Source: Atriophallophorus winterbourni
Taxonomy: Eukaryota > Platyhelminthes > Trematoda > Plagiorchiida > Microphallidae
Direction of reading: 5' to 3'
NCBI GenBank assembly: GCA_013407085.1
Contig: JACCGJ010018192.1
Coordinates: forward strand, 62,001-126,000
Length of the DNA: 64,000 bases
Made by a program: the position numbers and the translations under genes. The notes below the pieces were generated by a model, which saw nothing but the letters and a program-made list of their open reading frames with translations, was not told where the DNA came from and did no database searches. Shown here one piece after another: positions 21,904 through 32,147 of the stretch (its first letter is position 1; every line of letters starts with the position of its first letter).

Positions 21904-22340
21904 TGTAAGGGTTGAGGGTGTGAGCAGCAAAACATATTGGTCGTTTATATATGCCGTGAGTGCTTGCCCAAGTCATCAGTTGTTTATTTGAACATTGTGG
22001 TTCTTCGTAATAACCTTATATAACATTGACATTCTATTTCAAATTTTGTTCACCACTATACTACTTTGAGCAACACAATATATTCATCAGGCTTTTAATT
22101 TTTGTTCTTTAAATCACACTTTTATGTTGAAAATTATGAAAAATTATGCAGTTTGTATTTTATCCAAAAATGTTTGTTAAATCTTCATGTGATGTGTTCA
22201 GTTGTGCGAATCCCATCAAACAGTGTTTTCAAAGTCTGACTTCATCCATCAATTTTCCAATGTTGCAGGACTCAAAAAATCTAAAAATACCGTCTTTACC
22301 TAAAGACGGCAAGCAACCAGAAACTGGTTGCTATGCGTAA

Positions 22341-24824
22341 TTGCAGTGAATGTGTGCTAAACAAATGTTTGTTAACTTCTCTATACTGAAAGCGAAATAA
22401 TTGGGTAATATTCGTTGTGTCTGCTGTGATAAATGCAAATAAAAATTAATCAAAATTACAGTAAACAATTAAATATTAGTGAACCACCACTTTCGTAATC
22501 GAAGGGTCTGATTACTAATGAGTAATATACGAAGTTTTTCTCTCCTCAGGTATTCACTTCCGATTGTATACTAATGAAGATTGTTGAATAAATTTCATAG
22601 TATGAATCGTTTAATAATTGAGAAATTGTATTAATAAAAAATCTCAAGAGATTCATATGAGTAAAAATTTCTGCAAACAGGTTTTTAAAATAACGCTTTA
22701 TCTTTAAAAAAATATGTACTTTTTACGAAAACCATCTCAAGGTTGAAAAACCTCTAAGAAGCTAATCATCATTGAGGTTTGATTTTTCTCTTTTTCAAGA
22801 TACAGAATTAATTAAATAATTAAAGTCATTGTATCATATGAACACAGTTTGTGAGTGGAATGCTCTACGGTTTGAAATAACTCAAATATCACACATTTAC
22901 GCACGAATAAAAAACACAAATTTTTTCATGTTCCAGGTATGATTATGGTATGAATTCACAAGCTTGGATTCGAGTTAGACTATTCACGGTCATAGACTGC
23001 ACATGACCAAAGCTCTAGCCAGGTGGCTCATGCTTAGACTAATATCGGAGAGAAATTTTCTAGGAGATATCAGCGTGCTTTTTCAAAGTAATTTACCACA
23101 GTGACGAAATGATGAATAACAAATATGATCGATCGATAAAAGCTCTCATTTATTCCGAAATCGACCAAGCAAAGAAGCGAACGAAAATTCGTTTACTTAT
23201 TTGATTCATTCTGGCCAGGATTGAGGGATTGGAATCACTGCGTGAAAAATGCAGAGGGTATCAAAAATCAATAGCAAATGGTGTAAATCTCGTGGGTAAA
23301 CAAGTGATCAAATAGAAAAAATGGATGTTAAAAACTAGGTGCGTAAAAATAACTCAAAATTTAGAGAGAAATTCACAAGATTCTTTTCTTACGATGGACG
23401 GTTTTGCTCGGCAACTCGGTTAAAACTAAACGAGTTAGTGTTTTTAAGACTTATCAGAGATGAACAATACATGTGAATTTGTTCCTATTCCATGACGATC
23501 AGGGCAAGGCCACTAGACAAGGACCGATTTTTCAGCCGTGTTTTAAAAGTCTGATCAAATTGGACTGTTCAGCCGCAAGAGCACAAGCACGTAAGTAGCA
23601 TGAAACAGAACATATTTACTGCTAACATATAATGTTCGAATTCGATTTAGCGACAATGACGTTTCAAATAGTAAACACAACGTCAAAACATAGAATAATT
23701 TACGGAAATGATGTTATGAAACTGCTTGTATGTATGTTACCTTTCGACGCAATAAATGGCACATCAATACGACTTATTTGCAGAATATAGGCATTATCGA
23801 TTGTACCAAGCCGGCATCCCATTTTAAATTTTTCTAATGGAAGTCTGACGAAACTCATTTTACCATCTTCGAGTTAGCATTGAATTGAAGGTATCGTTTT
23901 CAATGCAAATTTACAACCGTTTCAAAACGGAAGATCCTAGTTTGAGTAGAATAAAGGTTTTATTGTTGTTGTTGTTGTCGTCGTTCTTTGGCTCCGTCCG
24001 TCTAAATTATAATACAACTTTATTACCACGAAAAAAACATTCATTTATAACCATTAACCGAACAGAGATGATGATGTTTAATTGATGTTGCACTAACCAG
24101 CGTGTTTTAGGTGATATGAAAACCTTATGAGGATTTTTATTGCTTTTGAATTTGAACGCCCACGTGAAATCAGAACAGGTGAATACAATGTTCGGATTAT
24201 CGAAACTGCAGTATGGTTGTTCTCAGATGATCCAAAACTTCATTGAAGCAAAACCTTCAATTCAAAAAATTTGGTCTTATGTTTCTGCAGAAAGAAGAAT
24301 TTAGTAAAGATCTCGAGCTAAAATAAATGAATTGAAATTTTCCAGTTTGTGGAAAGAATCCATTGTGATGACTAATCACTGGTATGTGAAACTCAAGTAA
24401 AACCTTTTTTTGGAAACTGCATCCCAGAAAACTGACCAATCAAAATGTTCAATCGATTTGTTAGGATCAATAATCGAACACATCTCGCCAGAAAAATCAA
24501 TATTTGTGTACTCGAATGATGGATAAATATTGAACAATTAGTATAAATCTGAAAGTGATATGGGGTGGGTATGAACTGTATGAATTATAGATAGAAATTA
24601 AAATTCAACACAATATCCATAACCCTAATTTTTGTTTCAATGTTTGGATCGTTATGCCATTACGTAGCTAAGGGATCAACTTCAAAGTTATACCAGTAAA
24701 AATGTAAATGCTTATCACAATTCTTTTCTGTAACTGTAATCTAATCGTTTTTTCAAGGCAATCAATTATATATAATAATCTAATAAATATTTGATTACAA
24801 TAATCAGTAGATGAGGATAATTGA
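22341..24824. other. Long non-coding stretch
   Basis: No gene, ribozyme, SINE or LINE motif recognised over about 2.5 kb of AT-rich DNA. Confidence 0.4.
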
Positions 24825-25115
24825 AATTGATAAATGCCTGATGAGTGCAAACAAAACAAAACTAGTCGTGCAGTGTGCGATGGAAATGAATTGCAAATGA
24901 GTATTTTTGTTGACAAGCATGGGTTTAAACCCAATCTGCATGAAGGCGGTATCACATAACCGGTGGTAGGATGTGTGATTGGAATGCATGCAAAGGAGAT
25001 CTGTTATTCAAGTTCATGAGTTTAACCGTATCTACTTGTGTGTGGGCACAGGTGATTGAATAAGTTGGTCGTGATGAACGTATCCAACAGTACATACCTT
25101 GTTTACTATTCTTCC
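24825..25115 (+). repeat. Family A hammerhead repeat, decayed
   Basis: A remnant ribozyme at 24832-24873 keeps CTGATGA, GTGC and AAACA but has AAAA for GAAA and CTAGT for CCGGT; C17 and GTGCAG follow. A second ribozyme edge, ACCGGTGGTAGGATG, lies at about 24958. Body motifs include GGGTTTAAACCC and AAGTTGGTCGTGATGAACG. Confidence 0.7.
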
Positions 25116-25129
25116 ATTGGTTCAATTAA

Positions 25130-25320
25130 AACGAATCCTCAGCGTACTGTATGAACTTCATCAGAGATCGGGGGTCCGAATCCCACCAGACGCTAGTATA
25201 TTTACTGCTGATGAGCTCATATAGGAATCCAGTGCTTCCAATATACACCCTCGTGATCAACGTTGTAAATATTTCTATTGGTTTGACACTGATGAGTAGT
25301 CACACAAAAAACAACGTATT
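25130..25320 (+). repeat. Hammerhead SINE, 5'-truncated copy
   Basis: From the tRNA B-box region (GGGGTCCGAATCCC) through GCTGATGAGCTCATATAGG to the SINE tail TGACACTGATGAGTAGTCAC. Most of stem II, GAAA and stem III are deleted, so the ribozyme is gone. Confidence 0.7.
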
Positions 25321-25365
25321 CTTCCCAACACGCCAAAACCTCAATGTTCATCTGATCTAAATGTG

Positions 25366-25740
25366 TTAGCTTACACTGTATCCGACGGGAAGACCTGATC
25401 TGTTTGGTCGGGCGACCACAACCAATGTTGCTGTCTCCTTCAGGACTGATTGGGCGAACAATGCTACTCAAATATATCATCCTTGAGAAGGATTCGTAAT
25501 AACTTAATTGCAATCGGTCAAACGGTCGTCGGTAACCCAAGTTGTAAGGCATGGGACTACAATGATAATGGTTGGGGGTTCGACTCCCACCCGAAAAGGG
25601 AGATATGCCCAGCTGATGAGCTCAGATAAGGGTGAATCTCGAGTCCAGTGTTTTCATTTAAGAACGTTGTGATCATCTTTGTGAATATTTCGATGTTTCT
25701 GTCACGGATGAATAGTCACAACATAAACTGAATTGCGAAT
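25366..25740 (+). repeat. Hammerhead SINE, full-length copy 1
   Basis: About 375 bp. It has a 5' unit (CCTGATCTGTTTGGTCGGGC), a tRNA-related part with a weak A box and the B box GGGTTCGACTCCC at 25576-25588, a decayed hammerhead (CTGATGA at 25613-25619, GAAT for GAAA), CTCGAGTCCAGTG, and the tail GTCACGGATGAATAGTCAC. The architecture matches 45670-46030 and 60654-61010. Confidence 0.78.
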
Positions 25741-26194
25741 AGCGAATATGCTATTTCTAATATACGTGTGCCATTACATGTCACTACGATTAATGAAAGT
25801 TCTGTCATATGTGTGATTCATGTAAAATTATGTATTTACTATAATTTGTCGTTCAGCTACGAAAACATCAAGAAAACCTGGCTATTGGTGATTGATCAAT
25901 TGAACTTTGGCATATCTACTTTTCAATAGTTTTGGACAGTTTTCTCTTAATTCAGAGTCTGTTTCACAGAAAAAAGTTTTTTATCGCCGTGTAAAAACGG
26001 CTATCCATGATCGGTTTATGTCCAGATACCAAACTGACACAAAATTAAGATTTGAATAACATTTGTAGCAGATAAACAAACAAAAATAGTTTTAAACAAA
26101 CTTAACTGGCCACCATCAAGCGTGAATGGAACCCCGAGTGATTAAAAAAAATATGTGACGGTTCTCACATGAAGCGCGAAATTGCGGAATAAAA
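25741..26194. other. Non-coding stretch
   Basis: No recognisable gene or element. Confidence 0.4.
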
Positions 26195-26331
26195 ATGAGG
26201 AATAAATAGAAATCGATTGGAAAATGTTTGGGACCGATCGTGTATTCATAATGCAAAGAAATTTGAGTGGACGCAAAAAATATTCTAACCGATTCCACTC
26301 AAATTTCTTTGCATCATGAGGAATAAATAGA
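26195..26331. repeat. 21-bp perfect inverted repeat between 16-bp direct repeats
   Basis: ATGAGGAATAAATAGA occurs at 26195-26210 and 26316-26331. Between them ATGCAAAGAAATTTGAGTGG (26251-26271 with the final A) is perfectly complementary to 26294-26314, with a 22-nt loop. LINE-b begins directly after the second direct repeat. Confidence 0.85.
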
Positions 26332-27112
26332 TTACAAGATTCACCACCTGGACCTTACGTAAAGAACACATTAAGCGTCTCCAAGTATTTGACAACCGGT
26401 GTCTCCGTAGCATTCTAGGAGTTAGCTGTTACAATCGTATGCGCACCGATGCTCTCCAAAATAAGTTGTTTGGTAGTAATGTCGATATAGAGAAGCAGAT
26501 CAACCTGCATAGGTTACGCTGGTTGGGTCACGTTTTACGGATGCCGGACCACCGACTTCCGAAACGGATTCTTTTTGCGACGCCACATCCTGATTGTCGT
26601 AAATCTCGGGGTGGCCAAACTGTCACATGGCATATGCAGCTAAAAATTCTTACTAGTAACCTTTCCAAAGTAGGCGCAGCGCGTCTTCCAGGCTGGTGTC
26701 CCCGCGATCATATATCGCAATGGTTAGTTACGCTTCAGGATATGTCCCGAAACCGTGTTCAATGGCGGTCTTGCACTAAGCATCTTCTTGGAGTGTTTGC
26801 ATAACCTTGTATGTTGTCAAGCGGAGTGACGAGAAAAGCTTGGTATGATGCATGACAGTGAAAGCCGCAAGGAAGCTGCCGTGCTGATGTTGCTCTACTC
26901 GTTCACGAAACTTGTTTGAATGCATGTTCCATTCGAGGTGTAGGCACCTCTCCCCAATTTGTTTGTGCTTACTCTTCTATAGAAGCCGTAGCAATTTAAG
27001 TCCCACCCTTCCCCATCTTTTAGGATTTTAATTTTTCATGGTTGTATGGCAGTTAAGCATTCGGTACGTGCTACCGGTGTAATGCTGTCTTTGATGATGA
27101 TGTGGACAGATT
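26332..27112 (+). mobile_element. LINE-b 3' fragment, plus strand
   Basis: A non-LTR retrotransposon, 5' truncated. The ORF2 C-terminus runs to the stop at 26804: HIKRLQVFDNRCLRSILGVS equivalents, RTDALQNKLFGSNVDIEKQI, NLHRLRWLGHVLRMPDHRLP and SRNRVQWRSCTKHLLGVFA. The 3' UTR ends TGCTACCGGTGTAATGCTGT followed by TTGATGATGATG. The same element lies inverted at 27966-28770. Catalytic RT motifs are absent. Confidence 0.85.
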
Positions 27113-27229
27113 GAGCTCGCACATTAGTAGTGGTAGTTAGATAAGGGAAGGAAAACTCAGATTCTAAAATCTTATTGCCCTATCTGTTTAAGCCTGAGTG
27201 AAGTAACGATATCTCTGTCCACATAGTTC

Positions 27230-27500
27230 GTGCAACATTGTTTGACTTTAGGTTTGTGATTTTATACATACATAAAGTCGCATTGCGGGACAAAAGCTTA
27301 CGAAAAGATAGTTTGGGTGAAAACTCCCGAATGAAAAATTTCGAGCACAGTACCTTATGTACCTTAGGACTCGAACAAACGCCGAGTGGTGCTCGGGACG
27401 CCGCTTTGTACCCAAATCAACAAGAACCTTCATTGAAGCCGACTCATCCTCCAGGAGGAGATAGTCGCACAAAAGTAAAGTAAGTAAGTAAGTAGCAGCT
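27230..27500 (+). repeat. LINE 3' tail with AAGT microsatellite
   Basis: GCTCGGGACGCCGCTTTGTACC, ACTCATCCTCCAGGAGGAG, CACAAAAGTAAAGTAAGTAAGTAAG. The short tandem run at 27474-27496 is a typical LINE 3' end. The 5' part of this element is not recognised. Confidence 0.5.
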
Positions 27501-27699
27501 GGCGCAAAGTCGCCTTCGTTCTGTCAAACCCTGCTGGCATCTAGGAGGAACTTAAGTGTGCATAGTTCAAAAAAGCACAATATTTACGTCAATATTGCAA
27601 GAGGTTGAGTCGACGAACTTTATATCGGATTCCCTCAATATTGAACGGAACAGAGAAAAGCTGAGAAATATTCAAAGTCAAGCGAGGTGCCGCTATGAG

Positions 27700-27852
27700 A
27701 GGTTGTATTCATCATCATCATCAAAGACAGTAATACACCGGTATGTATGTATGTATGTATGTATGAAAGCACAAGCCTGATCCAGACAAAGTGCCGCACA
27801 GTAAGAGACTGTACGTGGGCTAAGATACTGTCAGGTTGCTTAGGCCTAGACA
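27700..27852 (-). repeat. LINE tail repeat T with (TATG)n, copy 1
   Basis: ATGATGATGATGAATAC and (TATG)n at 27740-27766, then the minus-strand copy of a roughly 90-bp repeat, T: GTCTAGGCCTAAGCAACC, TGACAGTATCTTAGCCCACG, CTTGTGCTTTCATAC. Other copies are at 28975-29070, 29845-29917, 31076-31195 and 33975-34080, with a partial one at 30738-30770. Confidence 0.75.
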
Positions 27853-27965
27853 GATATGAGGGGGGAATAGAAATAGAAATGGTAGTGAGACTACAACGTA
27901 TTTCAGCATGCAGCTCACGACCGTTGGCCAATCAATTTAGCACCGGTAACAAGGACCAAGTGCTT

Positions 27966-28770
27966 AACTGCCATACAACCATGAAAAATTAAAATCCTAA
28001 AAGATGGGGAAGGGTGGGACTTAAATTGCTACGGCTTCTATAGAAGAGTAAGCACAAACAAATTGGGGAGAGGTGCCTACACCTCGAATGGAACATACAT
28101 TCAAACAAGTTTCGTGAACGAGTAGAGCGACATCAGCATGGCAGCTTCCTTGCGGCTTTCACTGTCATGCATCATAAAAAGCTTTTCTCGTCACTCCGCT
28201 TGACAACATACAAGGTTAAGCAAACACTCCAAGAATATGCTTAGTGCAAGACCGCCATTGAACACGGTTTCGGGACATATCCTGAAGCGTAACTAACCAC
28301 TGCGATATCTGATCGCGGGGACACCAGCCTGGAAGACGCGCTGTGCCTACTTTGGAAAGGTTACTAGTAAGGGTTTTTAACTGTCTATGCCATGTGACGG
28401 TTTGGCCACCCCGTGATTTACGCCAATCAGGATGTGGCGTCGCAAAAAGAATCTGTTTCGGAAGTCGGTGGTCCGGCATCCGTAAAACGTGACCCAACCA
28501 GCGTAACCTATGCAGGTTGATCTGCTTTTCTATATCGACATTACTACCAAACAACTTATTTCGGAGAGCATCGGTGCGCATACGATTGTGACAGCTAACT
28601 CCTAGAATGTTGCGGAGACACCGGTTGTCAAATACTTGGAGACGCTGAATGTGTTCTTTACGTAAGGTCCAGGTTTCGCACCCATATAGTAACACAGCCC
28701 GAACTGTCGCTTTATAGACTCTACCCTTGAGTAACAGATATAGTCCTTTCTGAGCTGAGATAGTCGGTAT
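27966..28770 (-). mobile_element. LINE-b 3' fragment, minus strand
   Basis: Closely similar to 26332-27112 in the opposite orientation. The frame 28695-28216 encodes MLLYGCETWTLRKEHIQRLQ, RTDALRNKLFGSNVDIEKQI, RLRWLGHVLRMPDHRLPKQI and SRNRVQWRSCTKHILGVFA. YGCETWTL is a conserved block of this RT class just after the thumb. It is 5' truncated. The two copies lie tail to tail. Confidence 0.87.
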
Positions 28771-28974
28771 GCTTGGTAAAATACTTAAAATTGAAAAAGC
28801 AATATTTCCGCAGGACTTCGAGTTAAGGCTGTGTAGATTAGGTAATTCTTTTATAAGGTAACCTTACAATATAAAATACCAACCACAACCTAAAATTGTT
28901 CGTATATGGTGAGTTTTTGACACGGGTGTGCAAACGTACAGTACTTTTGTGTGCTGCTAACCGTGCAAAATTAA

Positions 28975-29070
28975 TTAGCCTGGGCAACCTGACAGTATCT
29001 TAGCCCACGTGTAGTCTGTGACTGTGCAGCACTTTGACCGGATTAGACTTGTGCTTTCATATATAATACA
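28975..29070 (+). repeat. LINE tail repeat T, copy 2
   Basis: CCTGGGCAACCTGACAGTATC, CAGCACTTTGACCGGATTAG, CTTGTGCTTTCATATATAATAC. Confidence 0.75.
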
Positions 29071-29844
29071 TTCTTGAGTCCATGACATGGCAATTTAGCA
29101 TTATCTCATGTAGCTTTCGTCGATCCTGTTAGTTTCTCCCAGTAACAGAAAGCGCGATGGTGGGTGACTGCACGTAAAACCGGTTTGAGAGATTTACAGT
29201 AAGTTCGTCGGTCAACGAAAGCAGGCCTTTAAAGAAAAAAGATTTTAAACGTCTGCAGCATAGCAGGATACCCAACTGCTAGAAAATCGTCAAGATAAAT
29301 ACCAGAGAGCACGCATAAATGCTGTTTTAACGCATAAGCGGTAGCTTCGAGTGAGCAAGTCTATCCTTTGAAAAGTGCAATGTGCAGTCACACCCGTGTA
29401 ATCAAACATTGATTTCTAGTTCCAAAGATTAAAAAGCCATGATTTTGGTCAATCAGAAAACAGGATTGTGATTTAATGATGCTGGTTTTACGATGTATAA
29501 GTGGCACAATGCCGCTTGATCAGAAGCGAAATAATCGGCCCCTGGTGGTAGTTTTGCAATTTCCAGAAGAAGCACAAATCGGCAGTGTGGTATTCGGCGT
29601 CCGAACAAGGATGATCAGTCATGGGCACAAATCGTCCGTTTCGCTGTAGGCGCTAGATGAAGTGGTTGCATTCAGGACTGTGGTTGCTTCGATTCTGATT
29701 ACACGCTATTTCGATCAAGATTTTATCAAATTCTCTCGCCCGAAGAACATCGCTTTCAAGCGTATACCATTCGAGAAGCTTTTAGAGCATAAAATTCAGC
29801 AAGCCTATTGAGACGGTATAATAGATCATCTTTCAACTGTGGTA
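29071..29844. other. Unassigned stretch
   Basis: Higher GC than most non-coding DNA here and probably old transposon sequence, but no motif is recognised. Confidence 0.35.
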
Positions 29845-29917
29845 TCCTGACAGTATCTTAGCCCACGTGCAGTCTCTACTGTGCGGCACTTTGTCTGGAT
29901 CAGGCTTGTGCTTTCAT
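29845..29917 (+). repeat. LINE tail repeat T, copy 3
   Basis: CCTGACAGTATCTTAGCCCACG, GCGGCACTTTGTCTGGATCAG, CTTGTGCTTTCATC. Confidence 0.75.
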
Positions 29918-30515
29918 CATCCGGTAAGATGTCGGTAGGCGACTGCTCCGATTCTAGCAAAAATGTCCCACTATATGTCTCAGATCACACGATTACTGGA
30001 AGAAAAACGAAGGATTACGTTTGGATCGCAATATAACGCATAACGATGACACATCAAAAAATAATCCCCAGCGTAGCATTTGATCAGATAGCTAGCTAGC
30101 CTGCAATTGAGAAAATGTCTGAAGACTGTTCCAGATATTTCGGTCAACAAGAGCCTGTGGACCAAAAATTGTCGCGGGCAACAGCAGCTGAGCCGTTGCC
30201 TTCTGAACAGCATTGTACTCTGCGGGTTACGCGTGCTAACTTGATTTGCCAACGGTACTCCGCTGCATGCGGAAACACGATGGAGCAGTAGTGCATTATC
30301 CCGTATACCTGTCTAGGACTGGAAAAATTGACGTATTTTGTTCTACGCACAGCTTCTCACAATGGGACTCTTTTTCTGTATCAGGATTGTGCAGGCTGAA
30401 CGCTAATGTGATCTGCTAGGTCATGGAAAAAAAATATTTTTATGATCCAGATAACATGTAAACTCGTGGGTTTTAAAAGCTTTTTTGCTTCTCACGCTGT
30501 AATATACTATTGAAC
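29918..30515. other. Unassigned stretch
   Basis: A minus-strand frame at 30252-29980 (90 codons) shows no family motif; probably decayed transposon. Confidence 0.3.
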
Positions 30516-30519
30516 CCAT

Positions 30520-30870
30520 CGCGCTGAGACTGGACCTTACCGTGGTGCGATGGTTTGTGTACCTCTATGACCCATTGAGCTATGCTGGGTGGTGCTCTCC
30601 GAGCACCTTCAGAGTCACTCATACCAGGAAGGTCAATGGATAGAGGTCAGACGAACACGGTCTCAACCTAACCCGCTGCCTTGTGGGTCAGGCTTTTTAG
30701 CCAAAGGCTTTGGTCGAGAACCCTAATTGTTCTCCTGTCTAGGCATGGGCGACCTGGCAGTATCCCAGCCCGCATACAACCATGACCATGACTATCATGG
30801 TTGTATGGCAGTTAAGCATTCGGTACGTGCTACCGGTGTAATGCTGTCTTTGATGATGATGATACTATTG
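30520..30870 (+). repeat. LINE-b-associated repeat with GATGATG tail
   Basis: GACTGGACCTTACCGTGGTGCG, GGTGGTGCTCTCCGAGCACC (an inverted repeat) and TGTGGGTCAGGCTTTTTAGCC, then repeat T edge TGTCTAGGCATGGGCGACC, and the LINE-b 3' end from ATGGTTGTATGGCAGTTAAGC to TTTGATGATGATGATAC. A 5'-end plus 3'-end chimera of short LINE pieces. Confidence 0.55.
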
Positions 30871-31075
30871 AACTTTTGTGATTTTATATATACGTGCCAT
30901 GGCCGAAACGAATTTGACATATACATTGAATCAATGAAAAGATTCAAGGCAGCTGGTCCTGATGAACTAACCCTGGTTCTGATCAAGTAAGGTTGCAATA
31001 TCTTACTAAAAACATTAGTTAACCTTTATTGCAGGGTTATGGAGTAACTAAAAACATGCCTATTTCAAGAAATCT

Positions 31076-31195
31076 CTGTCTAGGCCTGGGCAACCTGAGA
31101 GTATCTTAGCATACGTGCAGTCTGACTGTGCGGCACTTTGCCTGGATCAGGCTGGTGCTTTCATACCATACCATACCATATTTTAAGAAATGTGT
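31076..31195 (+). repeat. LINE tail repeat T, copy 4, with (CATAC)n end
   Basis: CTGTCTAGGCCTGGGCAACC, GCGGCACTTTGCCTGGATCAG, GCTGGTGCTTTCATACC, then ATACC repeats to about 31180. Confidence 0.78.
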
Positions 31196-31534
31196 GTAAT
31201 TCATGCTTTAACCACTGCTGAACCTTGCTTCAATCTCTCCTGTGCCTTATATTACACGGAGTACAACAGATTCGTTAGCAGTAAGCAACGTTATCAGTGG
31301 TGGGTGTTCATTTGAAGCATGCCACCGAAAGAAATTCTGGACGATCAATTGGTTCATTGCCCACTTATTGTACTCTTCAATTTTAATTTGCATATTGAAG
31401 TAAGACAAAGCTGTCCGTTATCGCCAGATCCATTCATTTACGCCGTTCACTAGATAGTAAATCGAGCAAGGGAGTACTGAGTATCACTATCACAGGGCGA
31501 TAATCAACCAAGACGAAAAGAGTGCCCAGAGTCT

Positions 31535-31911
31535 ATCGGAGGTGTACTCGTCGCATATTACTGTGAGCTTATGGTGACGAGCTGCGCGAGTTTTTCCCTC
31601 TCGTGACGGACTCAAGAACCCGTGGTCATGCTCTAAAGCTTCAAAAGCGAAGGACACTACGCCTACTACAGGGATTCACGCTCTCAACAAGAATTGTTAA
31701 CTTGTGGAATGCGCTTCCGGAAGAGGTTATCTCAGCGAGCTCTGAAAACCAATTCAAGCAACTTTTGGATAAGGTATTGCCTGTAATCACGGCGAAGCTG
31801 AACAACACTGGACAGGATTTCTTCAACTGAGGTTCTCCTGGACTATGTTGCTGATATAAAGAGATGCGGCTTACAAGGGCTTGACCCCCTGTCGTCTATC
31901 AAGAAGAAAAC
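31535..31911 (+). mobile_element. CR1-like LINE 3' fragment
   Basis: Encodes the ORF2 C-terminus TDSRTRGHALKLQKRRTLRL, TLSTRIVNLWNALPEEVISA, NQFKQLLDKVLPVI, then a stop at 31828-31830 and a 3' UTR ending CGTCTATCAAGAAGAAAAC. The FTLSTR-x-VN-x-WNALP block is the conserved end of CR1-type ORF2. It belongs to a sister subfamily of the 34.7-kb element. Confidence 0.8.
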
Positions 31912-32147
31912 ACCCGACACAACCAGAATTGATTCGTAGAAAGCACAGGCGTGTGTATCTGTGAATGAAAGATGTCTCATCATCGAAAAGTAAGAGAGTT
32001 AACGCATTTTGCATGCCCAATCGAATGAAAGGACGATGCATAGAAGTCCATTTCAACGAAAAACTTAGACAAGAAACACTTTTAATTCAAAAGGTTTTCA
32101 CTATATTTTTGTTTTTTTTCTAATAAAAAAGAGAGGGATTTATTCCT

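Larger units (their letters stand above)
20986..22340 (+). repeat. Family B hammerhead repeat tandem array
   Basis: Four ribozyme-bearing units in one orientation, with hammerheads at 21221, 21621, 21862 and about 22294. One spacing is 241 nt, the basic monomer. The others (about 400 and 430) contain added sequence. Each unit carries AGCGCCTTGAGTGCTTGACC, AATCACTATGTGATT (palindromic), GTGGTTCGTTGTACGAACCC, CAACAGTGGCATTCAAGTAT, GTTTACCACTTTACCACTG and GCTCACTGAATCTAATC, then the hammerhead and GATGTGAGCAACACATCAC. Units differ by many substitutions, so the array is not recent. Confidence 0.82.

Noticed and set aside
20986..22340. Tandem repeats as a CRISPR array
   Set aside because: Units are about 240 nt, diverged, contain ribozyme cores, and lie in a eukaryotic genome with intron-bearing genes.
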